From positions 6,289,754-6,353,753 of the forward strand of contig OY998177.1 in NCBI GenBank assembly GCA_963921935.1: 64,000 bases of DNA. The letters are read 5' to 3'. Both the position numbers and the translations under genes were made by a program. Shown here in pieces: positions 24,037-34,144 of this stretch (the first letter of the stretch is position 1; every line of letters starts with the position of its first letter). The notes under the pieces are model-generated. The model had not been told where the DNA came from. It did not search any database and saw nothing but the letters and a program-made list of their open reading frames with translations. This DNA is from Galeruca laticollis. Taxonomy: Eukaryota > Arthropoda > Insecta > Coleoptera > Chrysomelidae.

Positions 24037-24513
24037 ATGAATAAAATATTACAAGAAAATGTAAAAGAAATAGAAGAAACTACAAAACAAAATGCCGGAC
24101 GAATAATTTATACAGAAAATATCGAAATAAGAGTGAAATGTGACAGAAATATGAAAATAATTGATCAAAAAGTTTTTATTAATATAATTGGAAATGAAAT
24201 AATAGGAATTGAGATTATGGTGGATAAGAAAATAATAAAAAATAATTTCAATGATATAGAAGAATTTGAGATACAAATTGTAATGCATTTCTGGGAAGAA
24301 AATACAGAAACGAGAATATATGATGAAGATAATGAGATATGGGGCAATGAATTTAAAAAGAACATAGTGGAAAAGTTAAAGAAATCTAGTAAACGAATAT
24401 GGCAAAACGATTTTAAACAGAACATCATGAAAAATTTGAACATATTTAGGAAACTCATAGAGAATCAAACAATAAGAGAAGAGAATAAGACGAAGTGTAG
24501 GAAAAGAAAATAA
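24037..24513 (+). CDS. Unknown 158-residue protein of the pol-less LTR element
   Basis: Starts at the ATG directly after the TAA of the preceding ORF, in the same frame, so the pair may once have been one longer protein broken by a stop. Content is Lys-, Ile-, Asn- and Glu-rich, with no transmembrane segment and no recognised motif. The following 24514-25490 holds only short AT-rich frames (for example 24754-24984 and 25112-25297), which are probably decayed continuations. Confidence 0.4.
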   Translation: MNKILQENVKEIEETTKQNAGRIIYTENIEIRVKCDRNMKIIDQKVFINIIGNEIIGIEIMVDKKIIKNNFNDIEEFEIQIVMHFWEENTETRIYDEDNEIWGNEFKKNIVEKLKKSSKRIWQNDFKQNIMKNLNIFRKLIENQTIREENKTKCRKRK

Positions 24514-25490
24514 AATTGAATTATATGACAGGATTATAGGAACGAAATCTAGAAACGAAAAGGAATTGTACATGGTAAGGAAGGGATATAAAAATGATGT
24601 GTAAATAAAAGGTTTATGATTAACAAGTAATATTTAAAAATATATTTAAATAGAAATTATATAAACATGGATTGATAATAGAAGAAATGATAGACATGTT
24701 GATATGAATTATGGAAATGAAAATAGAAGTTACAAAAATGAAAAAACGAATATATGGAAATGGAGATAAAATTTATGACAACAAGTATTGTTAGAATAGA
24801 AGAGATTTTAGAAACTTTGATAGAAGAAATGATAAAGAAAATAGAAATGAAATTAATCAACAAAATAGATGTACAGGATGAAATAATTACATTTATAGGA
24901 ACAAACGGACGGAAGTTATATGAATTAAGCAAATATATGATACAAAAGATTGAATTAAAGGATGAAACAGAAGTTGATATGTAAGCATAGTCGATGAAGA
25001 AGTTAGAAACCGACAAAGTTATTGATGTATTGATGAAATATAAGGAAATAATTGATTCTGAATAGATAGATAGAAATAAATGGTAAAATAATTGAATTTA
25101 AGGAGGTAAATATGGAAGTATTGGCAATTGAAGAGGATAATAGAAAGTTATGGAATATAAAGAGGAATGGAATTATGGTAGAATTGGAGTTAATGAGTGG
25201 AAATAAGGAATATGAAGAGAAAGTGAAGAGTTTGATGATGAAATATGAAGGATTGTATGAAAAAGAAATTAGAATGGTGAATAATTATGTTACGTGAAAT
25301 TTTAATAGATATAGTAGATTTAAGAAGTTTTATAGGAATTAGGAATAATAGTTTAATTTGATTGAAGATAAATTTCAGAGATAATTATTTGAAAGATATA
25401 ACTATGTTACTAAGATATTAGTATGATATTTGGCAATTTTGAAAGATAAATTATAATTATATGCAAGAATCGATTTATCATTCTTTTATT

Positions 25491-25498
25491 AGGGGGAT
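25491..25498 (+). promoter_or_regulatory. Candidate polypurine tract
   Basis: AGGGGGAT abuts the right LTR. It is the only G-run in this very AT-rich interior. Confidence 0.5.
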
Positions 25499-27028
25499 TT
25501 AATACATATACTCTATCTAAATTCTAAAGAAAACATTGAAATAAAGAAAAATGTACATATTTGGATGTAATACTAGTGATATACAATGTATTATAAATAA
25601 TTTAAAAGATTCAATATGCAAATAAAATTTGACATTACAATTTCGAATGACAATAATGCAGAAGATACTTAATGATACATAGATTTTATAAAGATTTTAA
25701 AAAAAGAATACAGATGTCGCTGGTAGCAAAATTACAATTAGAATTAAAGAATGAAAATCTCTCTTTGTTATATGAAAACATAAATTTGTATTTTTTTTTA
25801 AAAAAGGAATTTTTTGGTAACCAAAGGAGAACAGAATTATTTATGGAAAAAGTTTAGTTAGTTGATTTGGAACCCCTCTCGAGAGAACATCTAATATGAG
25901 TTCTCTCAAATTTGCTGAATAATATAATAGTAATTGATATATTAAAATAGCATCAGATTATAATAATTAGCATGATAAGATCAGTGCGTGAATAATTCCT
26001 TAAATAATTATATTGAAATAGTGTTAGTGATTTTTCCGGGTTCTAAATTATAAATTTAGAAAAGTGGTTCCGGCGATTCTAAAAGACGTGCTTAGAATCA
26101 GAACGAGTGATCCTGATACCTAGTTGGTGAGTCCAGTCCAGATTTTATAAACTATTTTTCAAGAATTAACAGGCCTTTAAATAAAATTAAGATAGATGCA
26201 TCTATATCACATTTTTGAATACTGACAAAATTAACGTTAAAGATATATAAAATTTCACATGAAGAGAAGAGAAAATTTTTTTGAATAGACAATTTTATCG
26301 CATATAGTTATTTGACATTTATACACGTCAAGTGTAATTTTCGACGATTTGAACGTTTAGAATAAGTAGTTAATTAGGTTGTTCTTCTAGTATATAGGTT
26401 GTTTTTTTTAATATTAAGGTTCGTAGAAAGTACGATTATTGTTCTTTATTATATTTTGGGAATAATAATTCATTTTCACTTGTTATCTGATGGTATATAA
26501 TATATAATTTTCGATTCCAACTCACTTTGGTATTAATTCAACTCCTATTTCATTGAATTTGAAAAATTTTGGATCCTATAAAACTTTTGATATAATCAGT
26601 GACATTTAGTTAATTTTCAGTGACAGAAAAATTGTAGATGTCATTAGATAATTTAATGGTCTTAGAATATATTGAACAAGCAGTCACTATAGATTTGCAA
26701 TAGTATAATTGACAATTTTGGAATATTCTTTGGAAATTTATAAATTTAAAATTTAAATTAATAATTTTTTTTAATCTTTGAACCCTCCCTGAGGTAAGAA
26801 CGAGTAAGTCGATTTTGTAGTAATTTATCTTTCAGAATATAAAATTTCATATTCTTCTGAGCCGGGCATAATAATTTGACAATTCCTGTCAAAATTTCAA
26901 ATAGGTTATATTCAGTGATAAAGGTGTTTTCACATTAGTGTAGTTACTACCACGATTGTAACAACAGCATCCAATAATCAAATTTCAAATAAAATCATAT
27001 AATACATAATTATAAAAACAGTAGAACA
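25499..27028 (+). repeat. Right LTR of the pol-less element
   Basis: Near-identical to 21788-23318. It ends GTAGAACA and is followed by TTAA and then TA-rich sequence. Confidence 0.8.
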
Positions 27029-27067
27029 TTAAAAATATATTATAATATATATATATATATATAAATT

Positions 27068-27153
<86 letters not shown>

Positions 27154-27172
27154 TAAATGTCCAGAATGTAAT
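27029..27172 (+). repeat. (TA)n microsatellite and end of the host PLE
   Basis: TA repeat to 27148, then about 24 bases that match the PLE linker encoding KLKCPECN (compare 16903-16926). This shows the microsatellite and the LTR element both lie inside one PLE. Similarity stops abruptly at 27172. Confidence 0.65.
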
Positions 27173-28923
27173 CATTTTATTAAAATTACTTCACATAAAA
27201 ACTTTTTATGAAACTGGATTCCTGTGTCCCACTGTAAAAAATGTTCATAAACATTTTTATAAATATGGTCAGCCGACATAACTATAATATTGCTCTTAAT
27301 GTCGACAGAGGTTATAAAATATCCCAATATATTAACTTCAAAGTCATTAAAACTGAACATATGCTAAATCAATAATACATTAGCTGAAGTGAGTCTGGCT
27401 TGTGTTCATAGATAAACATAACCTGCCTGTGAGTCATAAAGAAAAGTATAATGGGTGTTCTTGTGTTATCAGTTGGCATCACGTTGATCGGAGTGCCACT
27501 AGTTATGGGTACAGGAACTAATTTTTACAGGCGGGATATTCAAATTTGGTATGGGTATTTTACAATTTGTCTCAACATTGTTTATTAGGTATAATTATTT
27601 CATTACAAAAAATAAAATTATATTTAATTTTTTGTGATGAAATAATTACAATGAACAATTTTAAGACAAATAATTTAGATAAATAAGAAATGAGTACACA
27701 TTTAAATTTTTTATTTTCACCTACATAATAGTATAAAATTTTTTTATAAATTATTTGTCAATTAAACATAGGACTGTTAGGTATTGTTCTATATACATTA
27801 TCAACTTCAAAATTTTTGTTTTCTCCTTGGATTTTTACTAGTTAACGTTGATATCACAAAATAAAAATAAATCTGATTAAATTAACATAGTTGCATTATT
27901 ATTGAAGAAATTTAAATTTTTTCCAATGTTACCCATTATTAAACAATTATTCTAATAGCACTTAAACATTTTCGTCTCTAAGATATGTGTTCAAACAAAA
28001 AATAATTTTTCTACTCCTGAATTATAATACACATATTAAAAGAGTTAAATGTGTATATTAATGAAGTTCATTAAAATACAGATTTTCATTACGATACAGA
28101 ATTTTAAGCCAAAGGAATCGAGTTACTTTTTAATGTGTCACTTACTTTTACAACTGTCAAATAATTTTGATTTCAAAAAGTACCTAAATCAAAAATTAAT
28201 TAAATTAAATTTCATTATGATAATGAGGGATAATAAAGAATAAAATATAATTTTCAATTCAATTGAAAATAGGAATTACAGAAACATGGAATGCGCTCCA
28301 GTTCAACAACCATCCGAACCGGATCAGAGCCCCCCAAATAAATTTTATAAATTGTACAATAAATCACTTATACATAAACAAAGAAAATTGGCTAATTAAT
28401 ATGTTGAACTGTTTTAAATTTATATGTTGAAGTTCCCTTCATTGTTCTTGTTTTTTATAATAAATGTTAATTATTAAATGAGTAGAAAAAATAATGTATG
28501 CAACTTTCATGTTAAAGGCCATTAGTACACTTGCAAGTATCCTACAATATGCTCGTGTATTAATGACTATCTTATGATATGATCGTTCCATAAAATACTA
28601 TTTATCATTAATTGATGACACAGTTTACATATTATTAATCACAAAATTACATATTCTTACTAAAATTAGATGATATGTCAGGAAGTTAATCCATCGTAAC
28701 ATCAAATTGCACATTAAGTTAAGTATTTCAAAATTATTTACAATAAAAATACTTTTAAGGAAAAACGAGATTAAAATTAAATTCTTCATTTCCATGAAAA
28801 CAGAAATAGGTTTGAGACAAAAAATTAAACAGAACATTAAATTACCAACAAAAAATCATTTTTGTTTGTTATTCTTCTTAGCAGCATTATAATATTCTTC
28901 AATTAATAAGAGAACGCAAACTT
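27173..28923. other. Non-coding AT-rich stretch with one fold-back
   Basis: No gene supported. Short ORFs (27172-27360 minus, 28049-28243 plus) have no recognisable content. A fold-back at 27566-27670 is listed separately. Confidence 0.5.
27566..27670. repeat. Fold-back (MITE-like) hairpin
   Basis: Arms of about 50 bp pair around 27618: TTTGTCTCAACATTG on the left and CAATTTTAAGACAAA on the right, with the longer inner arms carrying ATAATTATTTCATTACAAAAAAT and its near-complement. No coding capacity. Confidence 0.65.
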
Positions 28924-29193
28924 TCATGAATTGAGAAAATACGTATGATTCATGTACAAAACATTTACAAAGAGTTCAGCTGTTTTAATAATACTTTCTA
29001 CATTACCTAAAAGTTGTAAAATGTGATATACAATGACATGCAGTATTGAAAGAAATTTAACGACTGCTCTTTGTACATAAATTAGAAGTTTAATCATCAA
29101 TTTCTTTTTAAAGTCAGTAAAAGTATAGTGAGCGTCTAAAATATCTGTCTGCAAATTAGCCTCACCTTCGCAATTAAAAGTTATTCCATTCAT
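28924..29193 (-). CDS. Hypothetical protein, 89 residues
   Basis: Not recognised. Hydrophobic segments in the middle (LLIYVQRAVVKFLSILHVIVYHILQLL is a possible membrane helix region, residues about 36-60). Its ATG overlaps the TGA of the upstream frame 29190-29432 in an ATGA arrangement, so the two could be parts of one broken gene. In an AT-rich eukaryotic region it could also be chance. Confidence 0.2.
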   Translation of the reverse strand: MNGITFNCEGEANLQTDILDAHYTFTDFKKKLMIKLLIYVQRAVVKFLSILHVIVYHILQLLGNVESIIKTAELFVNVLYMNHTYFLNS

Positions 29194-29432
29194 TTAATTC
29201 TGTATCTTAAAACTGGAATTAACAATTTTTTACCGGTTTTACTAAAGTACACAGTGATGGAACGAATTATACTTAGATAAATTGTAGTATTTAGTAAATT
29301 ATCTTCCGCCCGCCCCTGCAAATAACAGTTGTTTCCAGTGGTCGTGTCAAATTGTGTCCACTGTTTCAGTCCATTGGCTTTTAGATTGATGAGGACCTCG
29401 TAGTCGTGGCCGTTTAACGCTACATTCGTCAT
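29190..29432 (-). CDS. Hypothetical protein, 80 residues
   Basis: Starts MTNVALNGHDYEVLINLKAN, with a composition less AT-biased than its surroundings (WTQFDTTTGNNCYLQGRA), which hints at real coding ancestry. No family recognised. It ends in an ATGA overlap with the next frame. It could be an exon or a decayed gene piece. Confidence 0.3.
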   Translation of the reverse strand: MTNVALNGHDYEVLINLKANGLKQWTQFDTTTGNNCYLQGRAEDNLLNTTIYLSIIRSITVYFSKTGKKLLIPVLRYRIK

Positions 29433-29715
29433 TGAATACTAAAATTTCACCGTTCGGCACCCTTGAACTTCCAGAGAGAATATTGATGATTATACCACCA
29501 TTAATCGTTTATTCCACTTTCTTGGGAAACTATTCAATACAATAAAATCAATTTATATTTCGTCGTATCTCAATGACATTCTTATAGATTTCATTTTTAA
29601 TGTCAAAATAAAATACTTTATTACACTGGGTACTACGACGATTTCATTAGTTTACTAGGTACTATAATGAAGAAAATATCTGGGTATACTAGGCAATAAT
29701 ATACAATAGTTATTC

Positions 29716-29846
29716 ACATTACTAGCTGCGAAAGCTTATTTTTAGGTGCGAGGTGTATTTAAATAGCTGAGGCGAAGCTAAGCGTATCCGAGGTTATTTG
29801 AATACCTCCGAGCACCTAAAAAGGCTTTGCAGCGTGTAATGTATTA
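29716..29846. repeat. Long imperfect hairpin 5' of a tyrosine recombinase gene
   Basis: Left arm near 29716-29768 contains CATTACTAGCTGCGAAAGC and TTTTTAGGTGCGAGGT; the right arm contains the complements (ACCTCCGAGCACCTAAAAA, GCTTTGCAGCGTGTAATG). It lies about 220 bp upstream of the ATG at 30067. Between 29433 and 29715 no gene is seen. Confidence 0.7.
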
Positions 29847-30066
29847 AACTTTTCATTCTTCCCCCAATTTTATTGTTAAAACACACAATTTAAAGATGCA
29901 AAAAATTCTCTGTAGACAGCAATAAAATGGGTAGAAGGCGTGGGTTAACGTTACTTTGGTAACATTCGTGTCAACAAAAGCTAATATTTTGACAGTTGTC
30001 AAATAATTATTCTTCCATAAAGTCTACATCTTTTAAGTTTAGTATTTGGCTAGAATCTAGTTAAAA

Positions 30067-31146
30067 ATGAATTCCATTGCAGAAGCAGCAATTATTGCGA
30101 GCAGAAGTTTGTTACCGGAAAAATCTAAAGACCGTTACAATCAAGCCTATGAAAATTTTATCAAATGGTGTACAACGAAAGATATGTCCACAAGAACTGA
30201 AGATGTATTATTGGTATTTTTCTTAGAAAAATCAAAGACATTGACCCTGCTACATTATGGTCAGAATACTCAATGTTGAAATTGACCATTTCATCAAATA
30301 AGAAGCAGGTTATTCCGAAACTTGGCCGCTTGAAGGCATTCATAAAAAAGAAAAATAATGGACATCAACCTAGAAAATCTCAGGTATTTACAAAAGGTGA
30401 TATATCAAAGTTCTTTGTTAGAAGCTCCTGATGAAATACATTTAATGAAAAAAGCGGTAGCGATTTTTGGAGTAGCTGTGGCATGCAGAACTGACGAGTT
30501 ATATAATTTGAAAGTGAAGGACGTGGAGTATAAAAATTGTGTTATTTTAGTGCATATTCTTACTACAAAAAATAATGTGCAAAGAAGATTTGTAGTACCA
30601 GAAGATTGGGTAACATTTGTTAATCGTTATATGCAAGTCCGACCAAAAAAAGGCGCAAGATGAACGCTTTTTTTATTGTTATGAGCGAGGCAGATGTGTA
30701 AATCAGGTGGTTGGAGAGCATACAATTTCAAAAAATCCGTACGACATAGCTAAATTTCTTAAAATTACAAACCCAAATCAGTACACCAGCCATTCGTTTC
30801 GAAGAACGTCCTCTACATTACTAGCAAATGCCCCAGGTGTGGACATTTTAGATATGAAAAGGCACGGGGGGTGGAGGTCATCAGTGGGGTAGTGGAAGGA
30901 TATATAGCAGATTCAGTGACTCATAAAATAGAAGTTGCTAATAGAATCATGCCCACAAAATCTATATCTATTCAGGAAAACCAAAATTCAGAAATAGAAT
31001 TTAATGATAATGTTGCTCAAATCGACAAGCAAGTCAAAATTTCCAGTGACGTTGCTTTCACACAAGATTTCAATCAATATTTGCCGTTAAATATTTCAGG
31101 AACATACAACAATTGTAATTTTACATTTAATTTCCAATCTAAATAA
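30067..31146 (+). pseudogene. Crypton-like tyrosine recombinase, frameshifted
   Basis: Begins MNSIAEAAIIASRSLLPEKS with a core-binding-like region (KSKDRYNQAYENFIKWC; LWSEYSMLKLTI), then the catalytic domain. The first arginine is in ACRTDELYNL, HxxR in HSFRRTSSTL, the Trp position in RHGGWRSS and the probable nucleophile Tyr in VVEGYIADS. The tetrad order R-HxxR-W-Y is that of tyrosine recombinases, and the single short gene without zinc or RT domains fits Crypton-type DNA transposons of insects. Frameshifts near 30235, 30415, 30660 and 30880 break it. It ends SGTYNNCNFTFNFQSK. The closest relative in the window is the minus-strand copy at 32141-33174. Confidence 0.8.
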
Positions 31147-31344
31147 ATATTTGACAAGTAATTTGACATTGTATTTGTTTGTTGTCCAGGGCACGAAAAA
31201 TTTCCATACTTAGCTACCGATCACCTAGCATGTGTTACTTCCGATTGCCTATTCAAAATAAAAATAAACGGTTTAAAAGATTAAAATTAACTTCTCCGCA
31301 TCTGTGGCCCTAAACAATATTATATCATAAAATTGTTACTTGTA

Positions 31345-31725
31345 TACACTTCGGGGGATGTATCGTGCTAACAAACCGAAATTTCTCCAAAAAAAACCAA
31401 GAATTTAGTATATCAGGATTTATAGGACCCAATGTACTCGCTCTAGTCGACTGAAAATCAATAGGGTACATCTGTGAGACATCTTGGACAATATTCAATC
31501 ATAAAATTGATCAATCGTAAACTCTCTGGAAGCTGTATCGTGCTAACAAAATGAAACTTCTCCAAAAATGACAAAAAAATCGTACTTAAAGTACTGTAGC
31601 ACCTGTTGTTTTGGCTCTGGTGAGCTGAAAATCGATAGGGTTCATCCGTGATATGTCCTTAACAATATTCCATCATAAAATTGGTGACTTCTTGCACTCT
31701 GGAGGCTGTATTGTGCTAACAAAAT
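31345..31725 (+). repeat. Tandem repeat with ~172-bp period
   Basis: The segment GTATCGTGCTAACAAA followed by CTTCTCCAAAAA recurs near 31361, 31532 and, in part, 31706. CATCATAAAATTG and GAGCTGAAAATCGATAGGG-type blocks recur at the same spacing. Two to three diverged monomers lie between the convergent recombinase genes. The period is like that of many satellite monomers. Confidence 0.65.
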
Positions 31726-31935
31726 ATGTAAGGAAAAGTGGCCGACTACAACGACGACGACGACATACACACAGGATTTTTTTCTAAAAACCGTTTTTTC
31801 GTGTTGTTGATGGAAAACGTGAAAATAACTCAACAAAAAATTTCAAAATTCCATTTTTTTTTGGGGGTAAACGAATACTTTTCTCGCATATTACATAGGT
31901 TGGGCTGAAAAGTAAAATATATTTTCGTAGGGGAG

Positions 31936-32094
31936 AGAATAAAATAATTTTTTACGTAACAAGTCCCGAAAGTGATATTTTATGGGATGAGTAGGCAGTT
32001 TCCAGAGCGAGTCGTGGGCAAGTCCTGGAAGCCTGCGAATCCCGTAAAATCACTTTCGGGTAACGTTACGTAGAATATTTTTTCTGCAGCCGTT
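31936..32094. repeat. Long hairpin 3' of the minus-strand recombinase
   Basis: Arms pair TTTTTTACGTAACAAGTCCC/GAAAGTGATATTTTATGGGAT with ATCCCGTAAAATCACTTTC/GGGTAACGTTACGTAGAA. The loop spans about 31995-32030. It lies 47 bp beyond the stop at 32141 and carries the GTCCCGAAAGT motif (31963) also found beyond the 5' end of this gene. Confidence 0.75.
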
Positions 32095-32140
32095 CATTAG
32101 ATAAAATATTAAAAAATAAGAGGGATAGATACTATAAATA

Positions 32141-33174
32141 TTACTTATAAACATTAATTGTACAATTATAACAATTACTTATATTAATAGTATCAGGAAT
32201 ATTGACGGACGTAGCTGTGTTGAAATTCGTATAAGACGTTGCAGTACTTGTACCAGCTTTCGAGATATTAATTTCCTTACGGCCATTTTGAATCTTGGAG
32301 GCTATATTAAGTTTGTTTCTTATATAATTTTCTAGGTTTCCTTCTGCCACATTCGTCGATTTTGGGGTATAGCAATTTAAGAATTTCGGCAATTTTGGAG
32401 GTAATATTTCCAAAACTGTGAATACCAATGAGTTGTACAGTACATTTGCCGTTTTTGTAAGATACAAATAACCTACGATGCGGTGTGTGCGGTTGACGCA
32501 ATAACAAATATCTTCTGTATAAAGAAATATTATCTCCTCCAATGACGACAAAGGTTCTTTCAATATTTGTTTTAGAATTAGGAACTTTTATGACTAACAT
32601 TGTTTCTCTATCCTCTATATCATCTAGGCTCATTTTGCAAAATTCCTCATGCTGACAGGCACCTGCGAATCCAATTATTAATGTAACCTAGAATATAAGT
32701 AGACACAAATTGATCAAGAGAAAGAAAAATAATTGACTTAATTTTTACCTTCATCGCCAAGTAAATATTATTATCAGCGTCTGATAAAAGTTTATCTACT
32801 TCTGCTTTATTTAAAACTCTTGGTTTCTTTGCTATGTATCCAACGGATTTCCTTTTAAGATGAGTGATAACTTTGGGATATCGGCTCATATCGATATTGT
32901 TTTTAATGTTAATAGTGGACTTAAGCATCGAGTAATCGCTCCAGAGGCTTGATGGTTTTAGGATTCTAGATGTTTCTAATAAATACGCAAAAATGACTTT
33001 CTCATTTATAATACACACATTTTTATCATCTCGCCATTTTTGGAACAAATTATAGGCCATTTCATACCTCTCTCTTGATTTTACCGGCAACAACTCATAA
33101 GTAGCGGATTTAGCAGCTTCACTGATTTCATGTGGAATAATTATTTCCTCGTCACTTTCGTTGTCGATTTCCAT
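32141..33174 (-). pseudogene. Crypton-like tyrosine recombinase with intron, catalytic core deleted
   Basis: ATG at 33174 (MEIDNESDEEIIIPHEISEA). Exon 1 is 32749-33174 and encodes the N-terminal region parallel to the plus copy (KSRERYEMAYNLFQKW; LWSDYSMLKSTI). A 61-nt intron (32688-32748) has GTAAAA at its start and TATTCTAG at its end, and splicing keeps the frame (LAMK then VTLIIGFAGACQHEEF). Exon 2 runs to 32141. The first arginine position reads QHEE rather than R-EE. Near 32352 a deletion removes the HxxR box and the Trp segment and shifts the frame, and the Tyr position reads EGN. The C-terminus INISNCYNCTINVYK parallels the plus copy. Homology is clear but catalysis is excluded. Confidence 0.78.
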
Positions 33175-33310
33175 TTCTAGATCGGAAAATTGAAAATAGA
33201 GTGGAACTATCAACAAATTTATTTTGACAAGCGATGTTATCATAAAAATTCCGTGAATGTCATTGCTCAGGCCACCTACATAGATATTGAAAATTATTCC
33301 GTAAGTAAAA

Positions 33311-33428
33311 GAATCGTCCCGAAAGTAAAAAAAAAACATTCCGAAAATAGCTACTTTCGGTACGATTTGTGTAAAGTTTCACTTCCGATTTAATAAATCA
33401 TAACGAAAGTTCTATTTTCGGGACGGCT
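33311..33428. repeat. Hairpin 5' of the minus-strand recombinase
   Basis: ATCGTCCCGAAAGTA on the left and TATTTTCGGGACGGC on the right form the outer stem; inner CGAAAATAGCTACTTTCGG is itself a small hairpin. ATTTTCGGGAC at 33414 is the near-inverse of GTCCCGAAAGT at 31963. Confidence 0.6.
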
Positions 33429-33559
33429 GTATATTATACACCAAGGTGGTGAGGACTGTTATTATTGACCCAGCACCAAGATTATTTCGCGAGGGGCTTT
33501 GCACCGAGCGGAATAAGGTGCGAGGCTTCTAAATGTCTTCACCATCGTGGTGTATATAC
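33429..33559. repeat. Second hairpin 5' of the minus-strand recombinase
   Basis: GTATATTATACACCAAGGTG and CACCATCGTGGTGTATATAC pair as outer arms, with further pairing of GAGGACTGTTATTATT and AATGTCTTC-like sequence and GC-richer inner stems. It lies about 255 bp upstream of the ATG at 33174. Confidence 0.7.
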
Positions 33560-33823
33560 AATTTTTTCCACTACTAATAAAATTTAAAACAAAAATTAAA
33601 AAAATTTCTTGTAAAAATCGAGTAGCACAGGAGTATAAATTCGCCTTTTCACTAATAAAACAATAATCAAGTAGTCTTGTACAGATTGACATTTCCACTA
33701 GTAAAAATTATTTGTAGATCAGAGGTGCGTTCATAAAACATAACTTATAACTCAACCGTTGATGAGCGCTCACTGAGCAACAAATAATAATGGTGGAAGT
33801 GTGTCTGCTGAACGATCAGTTTT

Positions 33824-34144
33824 TTGGAAAACATCAATATTGAAATTATGGCTAGATACAATCTAATTCTTGCGTTATTAGATGATGGTAATGTAATTGA
33901 AAAAAATACAAATATTATAACCCATGCAATAGAAGATTTGCAGGAACCATTACCACATAATTATACTGTGAGAAGACGTGATATTCGTGAAAAAAACAGG
34001 AATTATTATGAAGAAAAAATGCCAGCGTATAATGTTACGTATCAAAATGAGTTCACAACATTCACGCAACGGCTGAGTTTTCTGAACGCACCCAACGTTT
34101 GTAATTATTACCATGTTGTTGTTACGGGATGTCATAAGTCATAA
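33824..34144 (+). CDS. Hypothetical 106-residue protein, possible HARBI1-type N-terminus
   Basis: The frame MENINIEIMARYNLILALL is followed by basic RRRDIREKNRNYYEEKMPAY. The arginine-rich helix followed by a YxxxxMPxY-type segment and an EF pair weakly recalls the start of Harbinger (HARBI1-type) nucleases, where similar residues precede the transposase domain. No catalytic segment follows; 34145 onward is stop-rich. A decayed 5' fragment is possible. Confidence 0.25.
   Translation: MENINIEIMARYNLILALLDDGNVIEKNTNIITHAIEDLQEPLPHNYTVRRRDIREKNRNYYEEKMPAYNVTYQNEFTTFTQRLSFLNAPNVCNYYHVVVTGCHKS

Larger units (their letters stand above)
21788..27028 (+). mobile_element. LTR element without pol (LARD/TRIM-like)
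   Basis: Direct repeats of about 1530 bp (21788-23318 and 25499-27028) enclose 2180 bp with only a coiled-coil ORF and short AT-rich ORFs. No protease, RT or integrase motif is visible. AGGGGGAT directly before the right repeat is a plausible polypurine tract, setting plus orientation. The repeats differ at about 17 positions by eye, near 1%. The element sits inside a TA microsatellite, which obscures any target duplication. Internal sequence matches nothing else in the window. Confidence 0.75.
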
